The notes under the pieces: generated by a model
Told to the model about the DNA's origin: nothing
Database searches by the model: none
What the model saw: only the letters and a program-made list of their open reading frames with translations
Position numbers and translations under genes: made by a program
Part shown: positions 1 through 7,376 of the stretch, piece by piece
Position numbering within the stretch: the stretch's first letter is position 1
Layout of the letters: the number at the start of each line of letters is the position of its first letter
From: JAOPZW01 sp963764585
GTDB lineage: Bacteria > Actinomycetota > Thermoleophilia > Solirubrobacterales > Solirubrobacteraceae
NCBI GenBank assembly: GCA_963764585.1
Contig: CAVXTB010000012.1
Coordinates: forward strand, 124,001 to 188,000
DNA: 64,000 nucleotides
Reading direction: 5' to 3'

Positions 1-1827
1 GAGCGCGCGGCGGTCGAGGTGGCCGAGGTGTTCTCGGCAGACATCGCCATCCTGCTGCTCGGCGCCGACACCTCGATCGAGGTCGCCGGGCACTGGGGCG
101 TGCGCAAGGCCGACGTTCCCGACGGCCGCTTCGCGCTGGAGGGGCTCGAGCGCCTGACGCCGAGCGCGCCGGTGCTGATCGGCGCCGCCGACGACGTCCC
201 GGTCCCGCGCTGGCTGCAGCGCTACGGCGCCGCGCACGTCGCGTGGGCGCGGCTGCCGGTCGGCGACGAGTCGCTCGGCCTCATGCTCCTGATCCGCCGG
301 GCGCCGGCGCCGTTCGAGCGCAGCGACGAGATCGAGCTGCGCGCCATGGCCTACCGCATCGCCCTGGCGATGGAGAACGGCCTGCTGCACAGCCGCATGC
401 GCCGCCAGCTCGAGCGCGTCAGCAGCATGCAGGAGTTCACGGCCCAGCTGGCGAGCACGCTCGAGCTGGGCCGCGTGGCACAGCGCGTCGCCGACATGCT
501 CGTCAGCGAGGTGCCCGTCGCCGCGAGCGTCGTGCTCGTCGCGCGCGAGGGCGAGCACGTCCCCGTGGCGCGCTGCGGGTGCGACGCCGGCGCCGACGTG
601 CTCACGGCGCCCGGCTGGGCGCGCTTCTCGCTGGAGACGACCGGCCAGCCCGTCGGCTGCGTGACCGTCAAGGGCGCGCCGCCCGCGGGCTCGGAGGCGC
701 GCGAGCGCCTGCAGCACCTCCTCGGCCTGGCCGCGATGGCCGTCGACAAGGCGCTGCTCTACGAGCGCAGCCGCGAGCAGGCGCGCCAGGACTCGCTGAC
801 CGGCCTGCTCGGCCACCGGGTCTTCCAGGAGGTGCTCGAGGAGCAGACGGGCCGCGGCGAGCCGTTCAGCGTCGTGCTCGCCGACATCGACGACTTCAAG
901 CAGATCAACGACCTCTACGGCCACCAGACCGGCGACGACGCGCTGCGCTTCGTCGCCGACACGCTGCGCCGCGAGGTCCGCGCCCACGACAGCGTCTTCC
1001 GCGTCGGCGGCGAGGAGTTCTGCGTCGTGCTTCCGGGCCTCGACCACGCCGATGCGCTTCCGGTCGCCGAGCGCCTGCGCCGCAGCGTCGGCGCGGTCGT
1101 CGCTGCGCTGCCGGTGACGATCAGCCTCGGCGTCGCGAGCTTCCCGGCCCACGGCGTCACCCGCGACGACCTGCTCACGCAGGCCGACGCCGCGCTGTAC
1201 GTGTCCAAGCGCGCCGGCAAGAACCGCACGACGGTGGCCGGCGCCGAGCAGGCACCCAGCACCGAGACCGGCGACCGCCACGCCCACCTCGCCCTCCTGC
1301 ACGACCGCGACCCCGACACAGTCGTCCACAGCGTCCAGGTGGCGACGATCGCCGTCGAGCTCGCGCGCGCTCTCGGCATCGAGGACGAGCGCCTCGGCGT
1401 GCTGCGCACGGCCGCCAAGCTGCACGACATCGGCAAGATCGGCGTCCCCGACGAGATCCTCAACAAGCCGGGCCGCCTCGACGCCGACGAGTTCCGCGTC
1501 GTGCAGACCCACCCCGTCGTCGGCGCCGAGCTGCTGCGGGCGTGGGGCCTCGACCAGCCGGCCCGCTTCGTCGCCCAGCACCACGAGCACGTCGACGGCT
1601 CGGGCTACCCGGCCGGACTGCGCGGAGAGGAGATCGCGGTCGAGAGCCGCATCATCCACGTCGCCGACGCCTTCGTCGCGATGATCCTCGACCGCCCGTA
1701 CCGGCGTGCGCTCGACCGCGACGAGGCGCTCGCCGAGCTCGTGCGCCACCGCGGCACCCAGTTCGACGCGGCGGTCGTCGACGCGCTCCTGGCGCTCGAG
1801 CGCGACGACCTCGCCGCGGCGGCGTGA
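1..1827 (+). CDS. GAF-GGDEF-HD-GYP cyclic-di-GMP turnover protein (5' end outside window)
   Basis: The frame is open from base 1, so the true start lies upstream of the window; a GTG at 19 is only the first possible start inside it. The N-terminal ~260 codons look like GAF-type sensory sequence. A GGDEF domain follows, with an intact GGEEF signature at bp 1006-1020, which predicts diguanylate cyclase activity. The C-terminal third is an HD-GYP phosphodiesterase domain: the HD dyad is at 1423-1428 and the GYP triad at 1603-1611, with further metal-ligand histidines (HHEH) between. Both catalytic motifs are intact, so synthesis and degradation of c-di-GMP are both possible and may be switched by the GAF part. 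Cytoplasmic; no membrane segment is seen. The stop overlaps the next gene as GTGA, suggesting co-translation. Confidence 0.93.
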   Translation, partial: ERAAVEVAEVFSADIAILLLGADTSIEVAGHWGVRKADVPDGRFALEGLERLTPSAPVLIGAADDVPVPRWLQRYGAAHVAWARLPVGDESLGLMLLIRRAPAPFERSDEIELRAMAYRIALAMENGLLHSRMRRQLERVSSMQEFTAQLASTLELGRVAQRVADMLVSEVPVAASVVLVAREGEHVPVARCGCDAGADVLTAPGWARFSLETTGQPVGCVTVKGAPPAGSEARERLQHLLGLAAMAVDKALLYERSREQARQDSLTGLLGHRVFQEVLEEQTGRGEPFSVVLADIDDFKQINDLYGHQTGDDALRFVADTLRREVRAHDSVFRVGGEEFCVVLPGLDHADALPVAERLRRSVGAVVAALPVTISLGVASFPAHGVTRDDLLTQADAALYVSKRAGKNRTTVAGAEQAPSTETGDRHAHLALLHDRDPDTVVHSVQVATIAVELARALGIEDERLGVLRTAAKLHDIGKIGVPDEILNKPGRLDADEFRVVQTHPVVGAELLRAWGLDQPARFVAQHHEHVDGSGYPAGLRGEEIAVESRIIHVADAFVAMILDRPYRRALDRDEALAELVRHRGTQFDAAVVDALLALERDDLAAAA

Positions 1828-2549
1828 GCCGCACGATGCAGCTGTCGCCGCGGATCTACCTGCCGGTGCTCGCGATCGTGGGCCTCGTGGCGCTGCTGAA
1901 CGTCGTCGGCTCGCCGCGCGCGCAGCGCGGCGCCGCGCCCGCCGAGGTCGCCGGCGCGCGCTATCGCCTCGACGCGGCGTCCGCGCAGCGGTCGGGCGCA
2001 CGCCTGCTGCCCGACGCCGCCCGCCGGGCGACCTTCCACTTCGATCCCAGCGCCGCGCCCGCCGACCGCCAGCTCTTCCTCGACGCGGTCGCCGTCGCCC
2101 GTCCCGAGGCACGGCGCGTCATCGGCCTGGTCGACGGGCTCGTCGACGTGCACGTCGGGCCGACCGGCATGGCCGGGGCGATCGGCCTGACCGAGGACGA
2201 GGAGCCCGGCTACCGCGTCACCGTCGACCTCGGCCTCGTCGCCACCCGCTACGGGCAGCGCGGGATCGCGCGCACCGTCCTGCACGAGCTCGGCCACGTC
2301 GTCGACCACGCCCTGCTCACCGACGACGTCGTCGCGTCGATGGACGCCGGCATCCCGGCTGGCTGGGGCTGCGAGGACGGCCGGCTCGGCGCCTGCGCCA
2401 ACCGCGAGGAGCGCTTCGCCGAGACCTTCGCCAAGTGGGCGCTGGGCGACATCGGCGTCAGCCTCGACATCGGCTACAAGGTCCCGCCGCCGACGCTCGC
2501 GCTCGACGTCTGGGGCCAGCCGCTCGCGCGGCTCGCGGCGAGCGCGTGA
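1824..2549 (+). CDS. membrane-anchored or secreted zinc-metallopeptidase-like protein
   Basis: A GTG at 1824 overlaps the upstream stop; an ATG at 1836 is an alternative start. About 241 residues. A hydrophobic N-terminal segment (roughly residues 10-27) acts as signal or anchor, so the rest is probably extracytoplasmic. The core contains an HELGH motif with a downstream acidic region (NREERFAETFAKW), the layout of HExxH zinc metallopeptidases. No closer family is recognised; it resembles the short 'putative metallopeptidase' proteins of actinomycetes. Coupling to the c-di-GMP gene is positional only. Whether it is proteolytic is inferred from the zinc motif alone. Confidence 0.75.
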   Translation: MSRTMQLSPRIYLPVLAIVGLVALLNVVGSPRAQRGAAPAEVAGARYRLDAASAQRSGARLLPDAARRATFHFDPSAAPADRQLFLDAVAVARPEARRVIGLVDGLVDVHVGPTGMAGAIGLTEDEEPGYRVTVDLGLVATRYGQRGIARTVLHELGHVVDHALLTDDVVASMDAGIPAGWGCEDGRLGACANREERFAETFAKWALGDIGVSLDIGYKVPPPTLALDVWGQPLARLAASA

Positions 2550-2555
2550 CAGAAG

Positions 2556-2596
2556 TCCGACACAACGCGTCGGAAATGCGTTAGGCTCCCCTAACG
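2556..2596 (+). promoter_or_regulatory. two adjacent palindromes forming a promoter/operator directly against a start codon
   Basis: TCCGAC at 2556-2561 pairs with GTCGGA at 2569-2574, and CGTTAGG at 2579-2585 is mirrored by CCTAACG at 2590-2596, ending one base before the ATG at 2597. TAGGCT (2582-2587) reads as an actinobacterial -10 (TAnnnT) whose start point would fall at or near the ATG, giving a leaderless transcript; no Shine-Dalgarno is present. CCGACA (2557-2562) is a weak -35. A repressor on the 3' palindrome would cover the -10. The TTAGG/CCTAA half sites recall DtxR/IdeR-family boxes, but the spacing differs from that consensus. Confidence 0.5.
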
Positions 2597-2770
2597 ATGG
2601 GGAGGATCAAGGCGAAGAAGCGCTGCTGCAAGGACAAGCCGCGGTGCAAGAACTGCGCGGTGGTGTGCAAGCGGCTCGAGCAGCTCGGCTACGCCGAGCG
2701 CGAGGACAAGCGCGAATGGCGCCTGCTCGTGATCCCGCCCAAGAAGGTCCTCAAAGCGGCGCGCGCGTAG
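2597..2770 (+). CDS. small basic cysteine-rich protein (57 aa)
   Basis: Starts at ATG 2597 right after the palindrome and ends at a TAG, overlapping the convergent aldo/keto reductase gene by 20 bp. The product has five cysteines in the first 25 residues (CC-x5-C-x2-C-x4-C) within a Lys/Arg-rich segment, then a short tail with a DKREWRLL stretch. The pattern suggests a metal- or Fe-S-binding site or a nucleic-acid-binding zinc knuckle. Similar KRCC...RCxxC small proteins are common in actinobacteria but have no assigned function that I know. The palindromic promoter hints at regulation by a metal- or redox-responsive factor; that is inference. Confidence 0.7.
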   Translation: MGRIKAKKRCCKDKPRCKNCAVVCKRLEQLGYAEREDKREWRLLVIPPKKVLKAARA

Positions 2771-3824
2771 CGCCCCACGCGCGATCGCCGAGCAGCGCCA
2801 GGTCCGCCGCACCCAGGCGATCGGACGCGGTCTTGAGCTGGTGCCAGTGCGGATAGATCAGCGGCGGCGCGCTGGCCTCGTCCAGGCGGGCGCGCTCGTC
2901 GTCTGAGAGCTCGAGGTCGGCCGCGGCGAGGTTGGCGGTGAGCTGCTCCTCGTTGCGCGCCCCGATGACCAGCGAGGTCACGCCGGGCCGCCCCAGCAGC
3001 CAGGCCAGCGCGACCTGGGCGGGAGAGGCGTCGTGGGCTTCGGCGACGTCCACCAGCACCTCGACGATGTCGTAGAGCTGCTCCTGGTCGCGGATCGGCG
3101 GCTCGTCCCAGTCGTGGAGGTGGCGGCCGACCTCGGGGTCCGGTTGGTCGCGGCGGTACTTGCCCGACAGCAGGCCGCCGGCGAGGGGGCTCCAGACGAG
3201 GATGCCCACGCCCTGGTCGATGGCGGCCGGCACGAGCTCGTAGTCGGCGTCGCGCGCCTGCAGCGAGTAGTAGATCTGCTGGCTGACGAACCGCTGCAGC
3301 CCGAGGCGGTCGGAGATGCCCAGCGCCTTCGTCATCTGCCAGCCGGAGTAGTTCGAGCAGCCGACGTAGCGCACCTTGCCGGAGCGCACGAGCGTGTCGA
3401 GCGTGTCGAGCGTCTCCTCCAGCGGCGTCTGCCCATCCCACTCGTGGACCTGGAAGAGGTCGATGTAGTCGGTGCGCAGCCGGCGCAGGCTCGCCTCGCA
3501 GCCGGCGATCAGGTGGTGGCGCGACAGGCCGGCGTCGTTGGGGCCCTCCCCCATCGGCATGCGCGCCTTGGTGGCCAGCAGGACCTGGTCGCGCTTGTCC
3601 TGCAGGGCCTCGCCGACGATCTCCTCCGAGCGACCGTTGGCGTAGACGTCGGCGGTGTCGATGAGGTTGACCCCGGCGTCGAGGCAGAGGTCGATCTGGC
3701 GGCGCGCGCCGGCGAGGTCGACGGAGCTGACGGGTGCGCCCTCGCCGGCGTCGCCGAAGCTCATGGTGCCGAGCGTGAGGGTCGAGACGCGAAGGCCTGA
3801 GCGGCCGAGCTGGCGGTAGTCCAT
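2751..3824 (-). CDS. aldo/keto reductase
   Basis: 357 residues from ATG 3824; full length for the family. NAD(P)H-dependent reduction of aldehydes or ketones is expected. The N-terminal DTADVY segment carries the catalytic Asp and Tyr, the conserved Lys is in LATKAR, and the His position is in FQVHEW. SNYSGWQ and the C-terminal VIGARNEEQL stretch form the cofactor site. It is a (beta/alpha)8 cytosolic enzyme of the YajO/Gcy-like group with a ~35-residue C-terminal extension. It stands alone on the minus strand, divergent from the DUF488 gene, and its 3' end overlaps the small Cys-rich gene. Substrate not predictable. Confidence 0.9.
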   Translation of the reverse strand: MDYRQLGRSGLRVSTLTLGTMSFGDAGEGAPVSSVDLAGARRQIDLCLDAGVNLIDTADVYANGRSEEIVGEALQDKRDQVLLATKARMPMGEGPNDAGLSRHHLIAGCEASLRRLRTDYIDLFQVHEWDGQTPLEETLDTLDTLVRSGKVRYVGCSNYSGWQMTKALGISDRLGLQRFVSQQIYYSLQARDADYELVPAAIDQGVGILVWSPLAGGLLSGKYRRDQPDPEVGRHLHDWDEPPIRDQEQLYDIVEVLVDVAEAHDASPAQVALAWLLGRPGVTSLVIGARNEEQLTANLAAADLELSDDERARLDEASAPPLIYPHWHQLKTASDRLGAADLALLGDRAWGATRAPL

Positions 3825-3860
3825 GGCGCCGGATCCTAATGTCGTGCGAAGCTCGGCCCG

Positions 3861-4298
3861 GTGACGCGGCTGTGGACGATCGGCTACGAACGCCTCCTGC
3901 CCGAGGCGCTGGTGGCCGAGCTGCGGGCCGCCGGCGTGCGGCGCGTGATCGACGTGCGCTTCCGCCCGCAGTCGCGCCGGCCGGGTATGTCGAAGACGCG
4001 CCTGGCCGATCTGCTCGCCGAGCACGGGATCGCGTACGAGAGCCGCCGCGCGCTGGGGACGCCGCCCGACCTGCGCGCGCTCTTTCGCGCCGGGCACACG
4101 GCCGAGGCGCGCGCGGCCTACCGCGACCACGTCGAGACGACCGCGATCGAGGCGGTCGAGGCGCTCGCCGGCGAGCTGGCCGCCGCGCCGCCGACCGCCC
4201 TGCTGTGCCTCGAGGCCGACCCCGCCGTCTGCCACCGCCGCGTGCTGACCGAGGCGCTGGCGCGGCGGCGCGCCGACCTCGTGGTCATCGACCTCTAG
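3861..4298 (+). CDS. DUF488 family protein
   Basis: 145 residues, GTG start. The N-terminus TIGYE, the central DVRF.P.SR segment and the C-terminal CLEADPAVCHR motif are the signature of DUF488 (PF04343), small cytosolic proteins of unknown biochemical role with a conserved Cys/His/Arg cluster that may bind an anion or metal. Length is typical. The last 14 bp overlap the convergent TetR gene. No neighbour explains its job. Confidence 0.88.
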   Translation: MTRLWTIGYERLLPEALVAELRAAGVRRVIDVRFRPQSRRPGMSKTRLADLLAEHGIAYESRRALGTPPDLRALFRAGHTAEARAAYRDHVETTAIEAVEALAGELAAAPPTALLCLEADPAVCHRRVLTEALARRRADLVVIDL

Positions 4299-4845
4299 CC
4301 CCGCCGAGCCCGGCGGCGAGGGTCGCCACGACGCGCTCGAACGACTCGTCGAGGTCGAGCTTCATGCCGAAGCCGCCGGCCGCCTCGAGCACGACGAAGC
4401 CGTGGATCGCGCTGCGGAACGTGCGCGCCGCATGGATCGCCTCGTCGCCGTCGAGGTCCCAGCCGCGCAGCACGGCGAGCACGACGTCGACCGTCTCCCC
4501 CGCGGCCGCGCGGTGCTCGGCGTCGTCGGGCGCGGGCGCGGTGACCGTGGCCGCGTAGCGCCCCGGATGGGCGCGCGCGTAGTCGCGGTACGCGCGCGCG
4601 GTGGCGGCGAGCGCGTCGGGGCCCGAGCGCCCGACGGCGGCGTCGCGCAGTGCCGCGGTCAGCTCGCGTATCGCCTGCAGGGCGACGGCGCGGATGAGGC
4701 CCGTGCGCCCGTCGACGTGGTTGTACAGCGACGGCGCGCGCACCCCGAGGTCGCCGGCGACACGGGCCAGGGTCACCGCCGCCAGCCCGTCGGCGTCGGC
4801 GATCGTCGCCGCCGCGTCGACGACACGCCCGGCGTCCAGGCCCAT
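4285..4845 (-). CDS. TetR/AcrR family regulator with WHG-type C-terminal domain
   Basis: 186 residues from ATG 4845. The N-terminal helix-turn-helix is clear (LARVAGDLGVRAPSLYNHV, about residues 23-42). The C-terminal ligand domain contains the RSAIHGFV motif of the WHG subfamily. It lies 8 bp downstream of the metallo-beta-lactamase gene on the same strand, so the two form an operon. A 17-bp perfect inverted repeat sits at the operon's 5' end (5534-5550), the likely autoregulatory operator. Ligand unknown. Overlaps the DUF488 gene 3' end by 14 bp. Confidence 0.9.
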   Translation of the reverse strand: MGLDAGRVVDAAATIADADGLAAVTLARVAGDLGVRAPSLYNHVDGRTGLIRAVALQAIRELTAALRDAAVGRSGPDALAATARAYRDYARAHPGRYAATVTAPAPDDAEHRAAAGETVDVVLAVLRGWDLDGDEAIHAARTFRSAIHGFVVLEAAGGFGMKLDLDESFERVVATLAAGLGGARGR

Positions 4846-4853
4846 GCGCGGCA

Positions 4854-5534
4854 CTACGCGCCCTTCGCGATCGCCCTGTCCATGGCGGCGAGCGGCTCGT
4901 CGACGATCTTGCCGTGCCCCGGCGCCAGGCGGGTCGGCTCGAGCGCGCGCAGCGCGCGGGCGCTCTCGAGCTCCGTCGGCCGGTTCCAAGTCGACATCGC
5001 GGCCAGCGGGAAGCGGACGGGCGGCTTCGCCGTCGTCGCGACCCCGCCGAGCGTCGTGTACGCGTCGCCGGCCAGGAGCGTGCCGTCGCGGCGGTCCAGG
5101 AAGGCGACGTGGCCCGGCGTGTGCCCGGGCGCCGCGATGACCTCGAGCGAGCCGACCATGTCGCCGTGGCGCAGCGTGCGCGTCGGGCGCGTCTTGGCGC
5201 CGGGGTAGCCGCCGCGCAGCTTGGTCTGCGGCTCGCCGGGGTCCAGGGACATGTCCTTGGTCAGGAACCGCGCGTCGCGCTCGGAGATCAGCACCTCGAC
5301 CCCGGGCAGCGCCTCGGCGAGCGCGTCGAGCGAGCCGATGTGGTCGCCGTGCGCGTGGGTGAGCGCGATGCGCTTGATCGGAGCGCCGAGGCGCTCGGCG
5401 GCGCCGAGGATCGACTTGGCGCTTCCGGGAATCATCGTGTCGACGACGGTGAGGCCGTCGTCCTCGTGGATCAGGTAGGCATTGACGAAGCCGAAACGGG
5501 AGATTCGGGTGATCGTGCTAGGGATCATAGTCAT
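4854..5534 (-). CDS. MBL-fold metallo-hydrolase
   Basis: 226 residues from ATG 5534, or 224 from the second ATG at 5528. The latter fits a leaderless transcript from the promoter described below. The metal-binding THAHGDH motif lies near residue 60, a second His in APGHTPGH, an Asp in LLAGDAY and the last His in APGHGK, so the di-metal site is complete. The family hydrolyses esters, lactones, thioesters or beta-lactams; no substrate can be named. Cytosolic, no signal peptide. First gene of the operon with the TetR regulator, so it is the probable target of that repressor. Confidence 0.9.
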   Translation of the reverse strand: MTMIPSTITRISRFGFVNAYLIHEDDGLTVVDTMIPGSAKSILGAAERLGAPIKRIALTHAHGDHIGSLDALAEALPGVEVLISERDARFLTKDMSLDPGEPQTKLRGGYPGAKTRPTRTLRHGDMVGSLEVIAAPGHTPGHVAFLDRRDGTLLAGDAYTTLGGVATTAKPPVRFPLAAMSTWNRPTELESARALRALEPTRLAPGHGKIVDEPLAAMDRAIAKGA

Positions 5535-5564
5535 AATGCTAACAGCATTAGTTTTGTCGTGCAA
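5528..5564 (-). promoter_or_regulatory. promoter with overlapping TetR-type operator
   Basis: Read on the minus strand: -35 TTGCAC (5564-5559), a 17-bp spacer, and -10 TAGCAT (5541-5536). Seven bases after the -10 comes ATG 5528, so transcription could start on the start codon. A perfect inverted repeat, TAATGCT-aac-AGCATTA on the plus strand (5534-5550), covers the -10 and the first ATG. Seven-base arms with a 3-bp spacer are typical of TetR sites, and a TetR gene closes this operon. Confidence 0.65.
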
Positions 5565-5612
5565 GTGGCCAAGCACCGGCGGCCACCAGCGGCGGCGGCG
5601 TCCGATCGCGCC

Positions 5613-6230
5613 ATGACCGTCGTCACCCTGTCGGCGTCCTACGGCGCGGGCGGCAGCCGCGTCGGGCCGCGCCTGGCCGAGCGCCTGGGCCTGCCGTTCC
5701 TCGATCGCGCGATCCCGACGGCGGTGGCCGAGCGCCTCGCCGTCCCGCTCGCCGACGCGCTCGCCCACGACGAGGCCGTCCGCAGCGTGCTCGAGCGCCT
5801 GCTCCTGCGCTTCGCCCCGGCCGCGCAGACGTTCGCCGGAGCGACCCCGGCACCCGACATCGTCGACGAGCGCTCCTACCTGCGCTGCACCGAGGATGTC
5901 ATCCGCGAGCGCGCGGCGGGCGGCTGCGTCATCCTCGGGCGCGCGGCGGCGATCGTGCTGCGCGACGAGCCCGGCGCGCTCCACGTGCGCCTCGACGGCC
6001 CGCCCGAGCGCCGCCTCGCCCAGGGCATGGCCGGCGAGGGCATCGATCGCGCGACCGCCGAGCGCCACATGCGCGAGACCGACCGCGCGCGCGAGACCTA
6101 CGTCCACCAGTTCTACGGCGCCGACGCGCGCGACCCCACGCTCTACCACCTGATCATCGACTCCACCGTGCTCTCGCTCGACGCCTGCGTCGAGCTCATC
6201 GCCCTGGCGGCCGCCGATCGGGCAAGCTGA
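5613..6230 (+). CDS. cytidylate kinase-like family protein
   Basis: 205 residues from ATG 5613. The N-terminus (TLSASYGAGGSRVG) is a P-loop-like segment of the cytidylate-kinase-like family (PF13189), a P-loop NTPase group related to Cmk but lacking its assigned CMP specificity. The ILGRAAAIVL strand and the C-terminal Arg-rich lid (RHMRETDRARETY) match the family. A phosphotransfer role on an unknown small molecule is expected. It is divergent from the metallo-hydrolase operon, with the operator between them, and just 5 bp upstream of the HipA-like kinase gene on the same strand. Confidence 0.85.
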   Translation: MTVVTLSASYGAGGSRVGPRLAERLGLPFLDRAIPTAVAERLAVPLADALAHDEAVRSVLERLLLRFAPAAQTFAGATPAPDIVDERSYLRCTEDVIRERAAGGCVILGRAAAIVLRDEPGALHVRLDGPPERRLAQGMAGEGIDRATAERHMRETDRARETYVHQFYGADARDPTLYHLIIDSTVLSLDACVELIALAAADRAS

Positions 6231-6235
6231 CGCGC

Positions 6236-7000
6236 GTGCCCGATGCGCTGCGCCGCGTCACGCCCACCCGCTACGTCGCGCCGCTGCGCGAGGGCGGCTC
6301 GCTGCCCGCGCTCGTCGAGGCCGACGACGACGGCCTCTACGTCGTCAAGTTCCGCGGCGCCGGCCAAGGTCCGGCAGCGCTCGTCGCCGAGGTCCTGGCG
6401 GGCGAGCTGGCGCGGGCGCTCGGGCTGGCGGTGCCGGAGCTCGTCCTGGCCGAGCTCGACCCCGAGCTGCCGCGCGCCGAGCCCGACGTCGAGATCCAGG
6501 AGCTGCTGACGGCCAGCGCCGGGACGAACCTCGGCGTCGACTTCCTGCCCGGGGCGCTGCCGTTCACCCCGGCCGCCGTGCGCGACGTCGATCCCGCGTA
6601 TGCCGCCGATGTGGTCTGGTTGGACGCGCTCGTGATGAACGTCGACCGCACGCCGCGCAATCCCAACCTGCTCGTCTGGCACGGGCGCACGTGGCTGATC
6701 GACCACGGCGCCGCGTTCTACCTGCAGCACGGCGACGTCCCGCTGGCCGACTCGGCGCGCGCGCCGTTCCGCCACATCGCCGACCACGTGCTGCTGGCGG
6801 GCGCGGGGCCGATCGCGGCGGCCGACGAGCGGCTCGCCGATCGCGCGCTGCAGGCGATCCCCGGCGCCGCCGCGCTCGTGCCCGACGGCTGGCTCGGCGC
6901 CGAGCCCGCGGCGCGGCGCGCGGACCTCGCGGCGTTCCTCGGCGAGCGGCTGCAAGCGCCGCGCCCGTTCGTGCAGGAGGCCGAGCGTGCCCGCGCGTAG
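6236..7000 (+). CDS. HipA-like kinase (HipA_2 family)
   Basis: 254 residues, GTG start 5 bp after the upstream stop. It has a nucleotide-binding strand (YVVKFRGAGQG), then the catalytic segment LVMNVDRTPRNPNLL (Asp...Arg..RN.N) and the metal-binding IDHGA motif near residue 160. This is the small HipA_2 group (PF20613), related to the HipA Ser/Thr kinases but without the classical HipB partner. The stop overlaps the DUF3037 gene by 14 bp. This pairing is frequently conserved, but the biological role is not established. Confidence 0.88.
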   Translation: MPDALRRVTPTRYVAPLREGGSLPALVEADDDGLYVVKFRGAGQGPAALVAEVLAGELARALGLAVPELVLAELDPELPRAEPDVEIQELLTASAGTNLGVDFLPGALPFTPAAVRDVDPAYAADVVWLDALVMNVDRTPRNPNLLVWHGRTWLIDHGAAFYLQHGDVPLADSARAPFRHIADHVLLAGAGPIAAADERLADRALQAIPGAAALVPDGWLGAEPAARRADLAAFLGERLQAPRPFVQEAERARA

Positions 7001-7376
7001 CGCCTTCCAGTACGCGATCCTGCGCGTCGTCCCGAGCATCGAGCGCGGCGAGTGCCTCAACGTCGGCGTCGCGCTGCTGTGCCCCCAGCGCCGGTTCGTC
7101 GGCGCGCGCGTCGCGCTCGACGAGCGCCGCCTGGCCGCCCTGGCCCCGTGGCTTGACCCCGCCGAGGTGCGCCCCGCGCTCGAAGCGCTCGTCGCGGTCG
7201 CCGAGGGCGATCCGTCCGCCGGGCCGCTGGCGCGGCTGAGCCCCTCCGAGCGCTTCGGCTGGCTGACGGCGCCGGCCTCGACGATCATCCAGCCGTCGGC
7301 CATCCACACCGGACTGTGCGAGGACCCAGCCGAGACGCTCGAGCACCTCTTCGCGACACTCGTCCTCACCGAGTGA
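6987..7376 (+). CDS. DUF3037 domain protein
   Basis: 129 residues, GTG start inside the HipA-like gene. The motif YAILRVVPSIERGECLNVGV at the N-terminus is diagnostic of DUF3037 (PF11236). These are small cytosolic proteins that almost always accompany HipA_2 kinases, so it is a likely partner, substrate or antidote of that kinase; this is inference from neighbourhood. Length is typical. The stop overlaps the following lipoprotein gene as GTGA. Confidence 0.87.
   Translation: MPARSAFQYAILRVVPSIERGECLNVGVALLCPQRRFVGARVALDERRLAALAPWLDPAEVRPALEALVAVAEGDPSAGPLARLSPSERFGWLTAPASTIIQPSAIHTGLCEDPAETLEHLFATLVLTE

Noticed and set aside
243..1823. Long alternative frame across the GGDEF/HD-GYP gene
   Set aside because: It is a composition shadow (Arg/Pro/Ala-rich, no motifs); the real gene in another frame has complete GGEEF and HD-GYP motifs. 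Only the part after 1824 is a gene.
2579..2596. A true DtxR/IdeR box
   Set aside because: TTAGG and CCTAA half sites are 4 bp apart, not 9 as in the 19-bp consensus, so I call it only a candidate operator.
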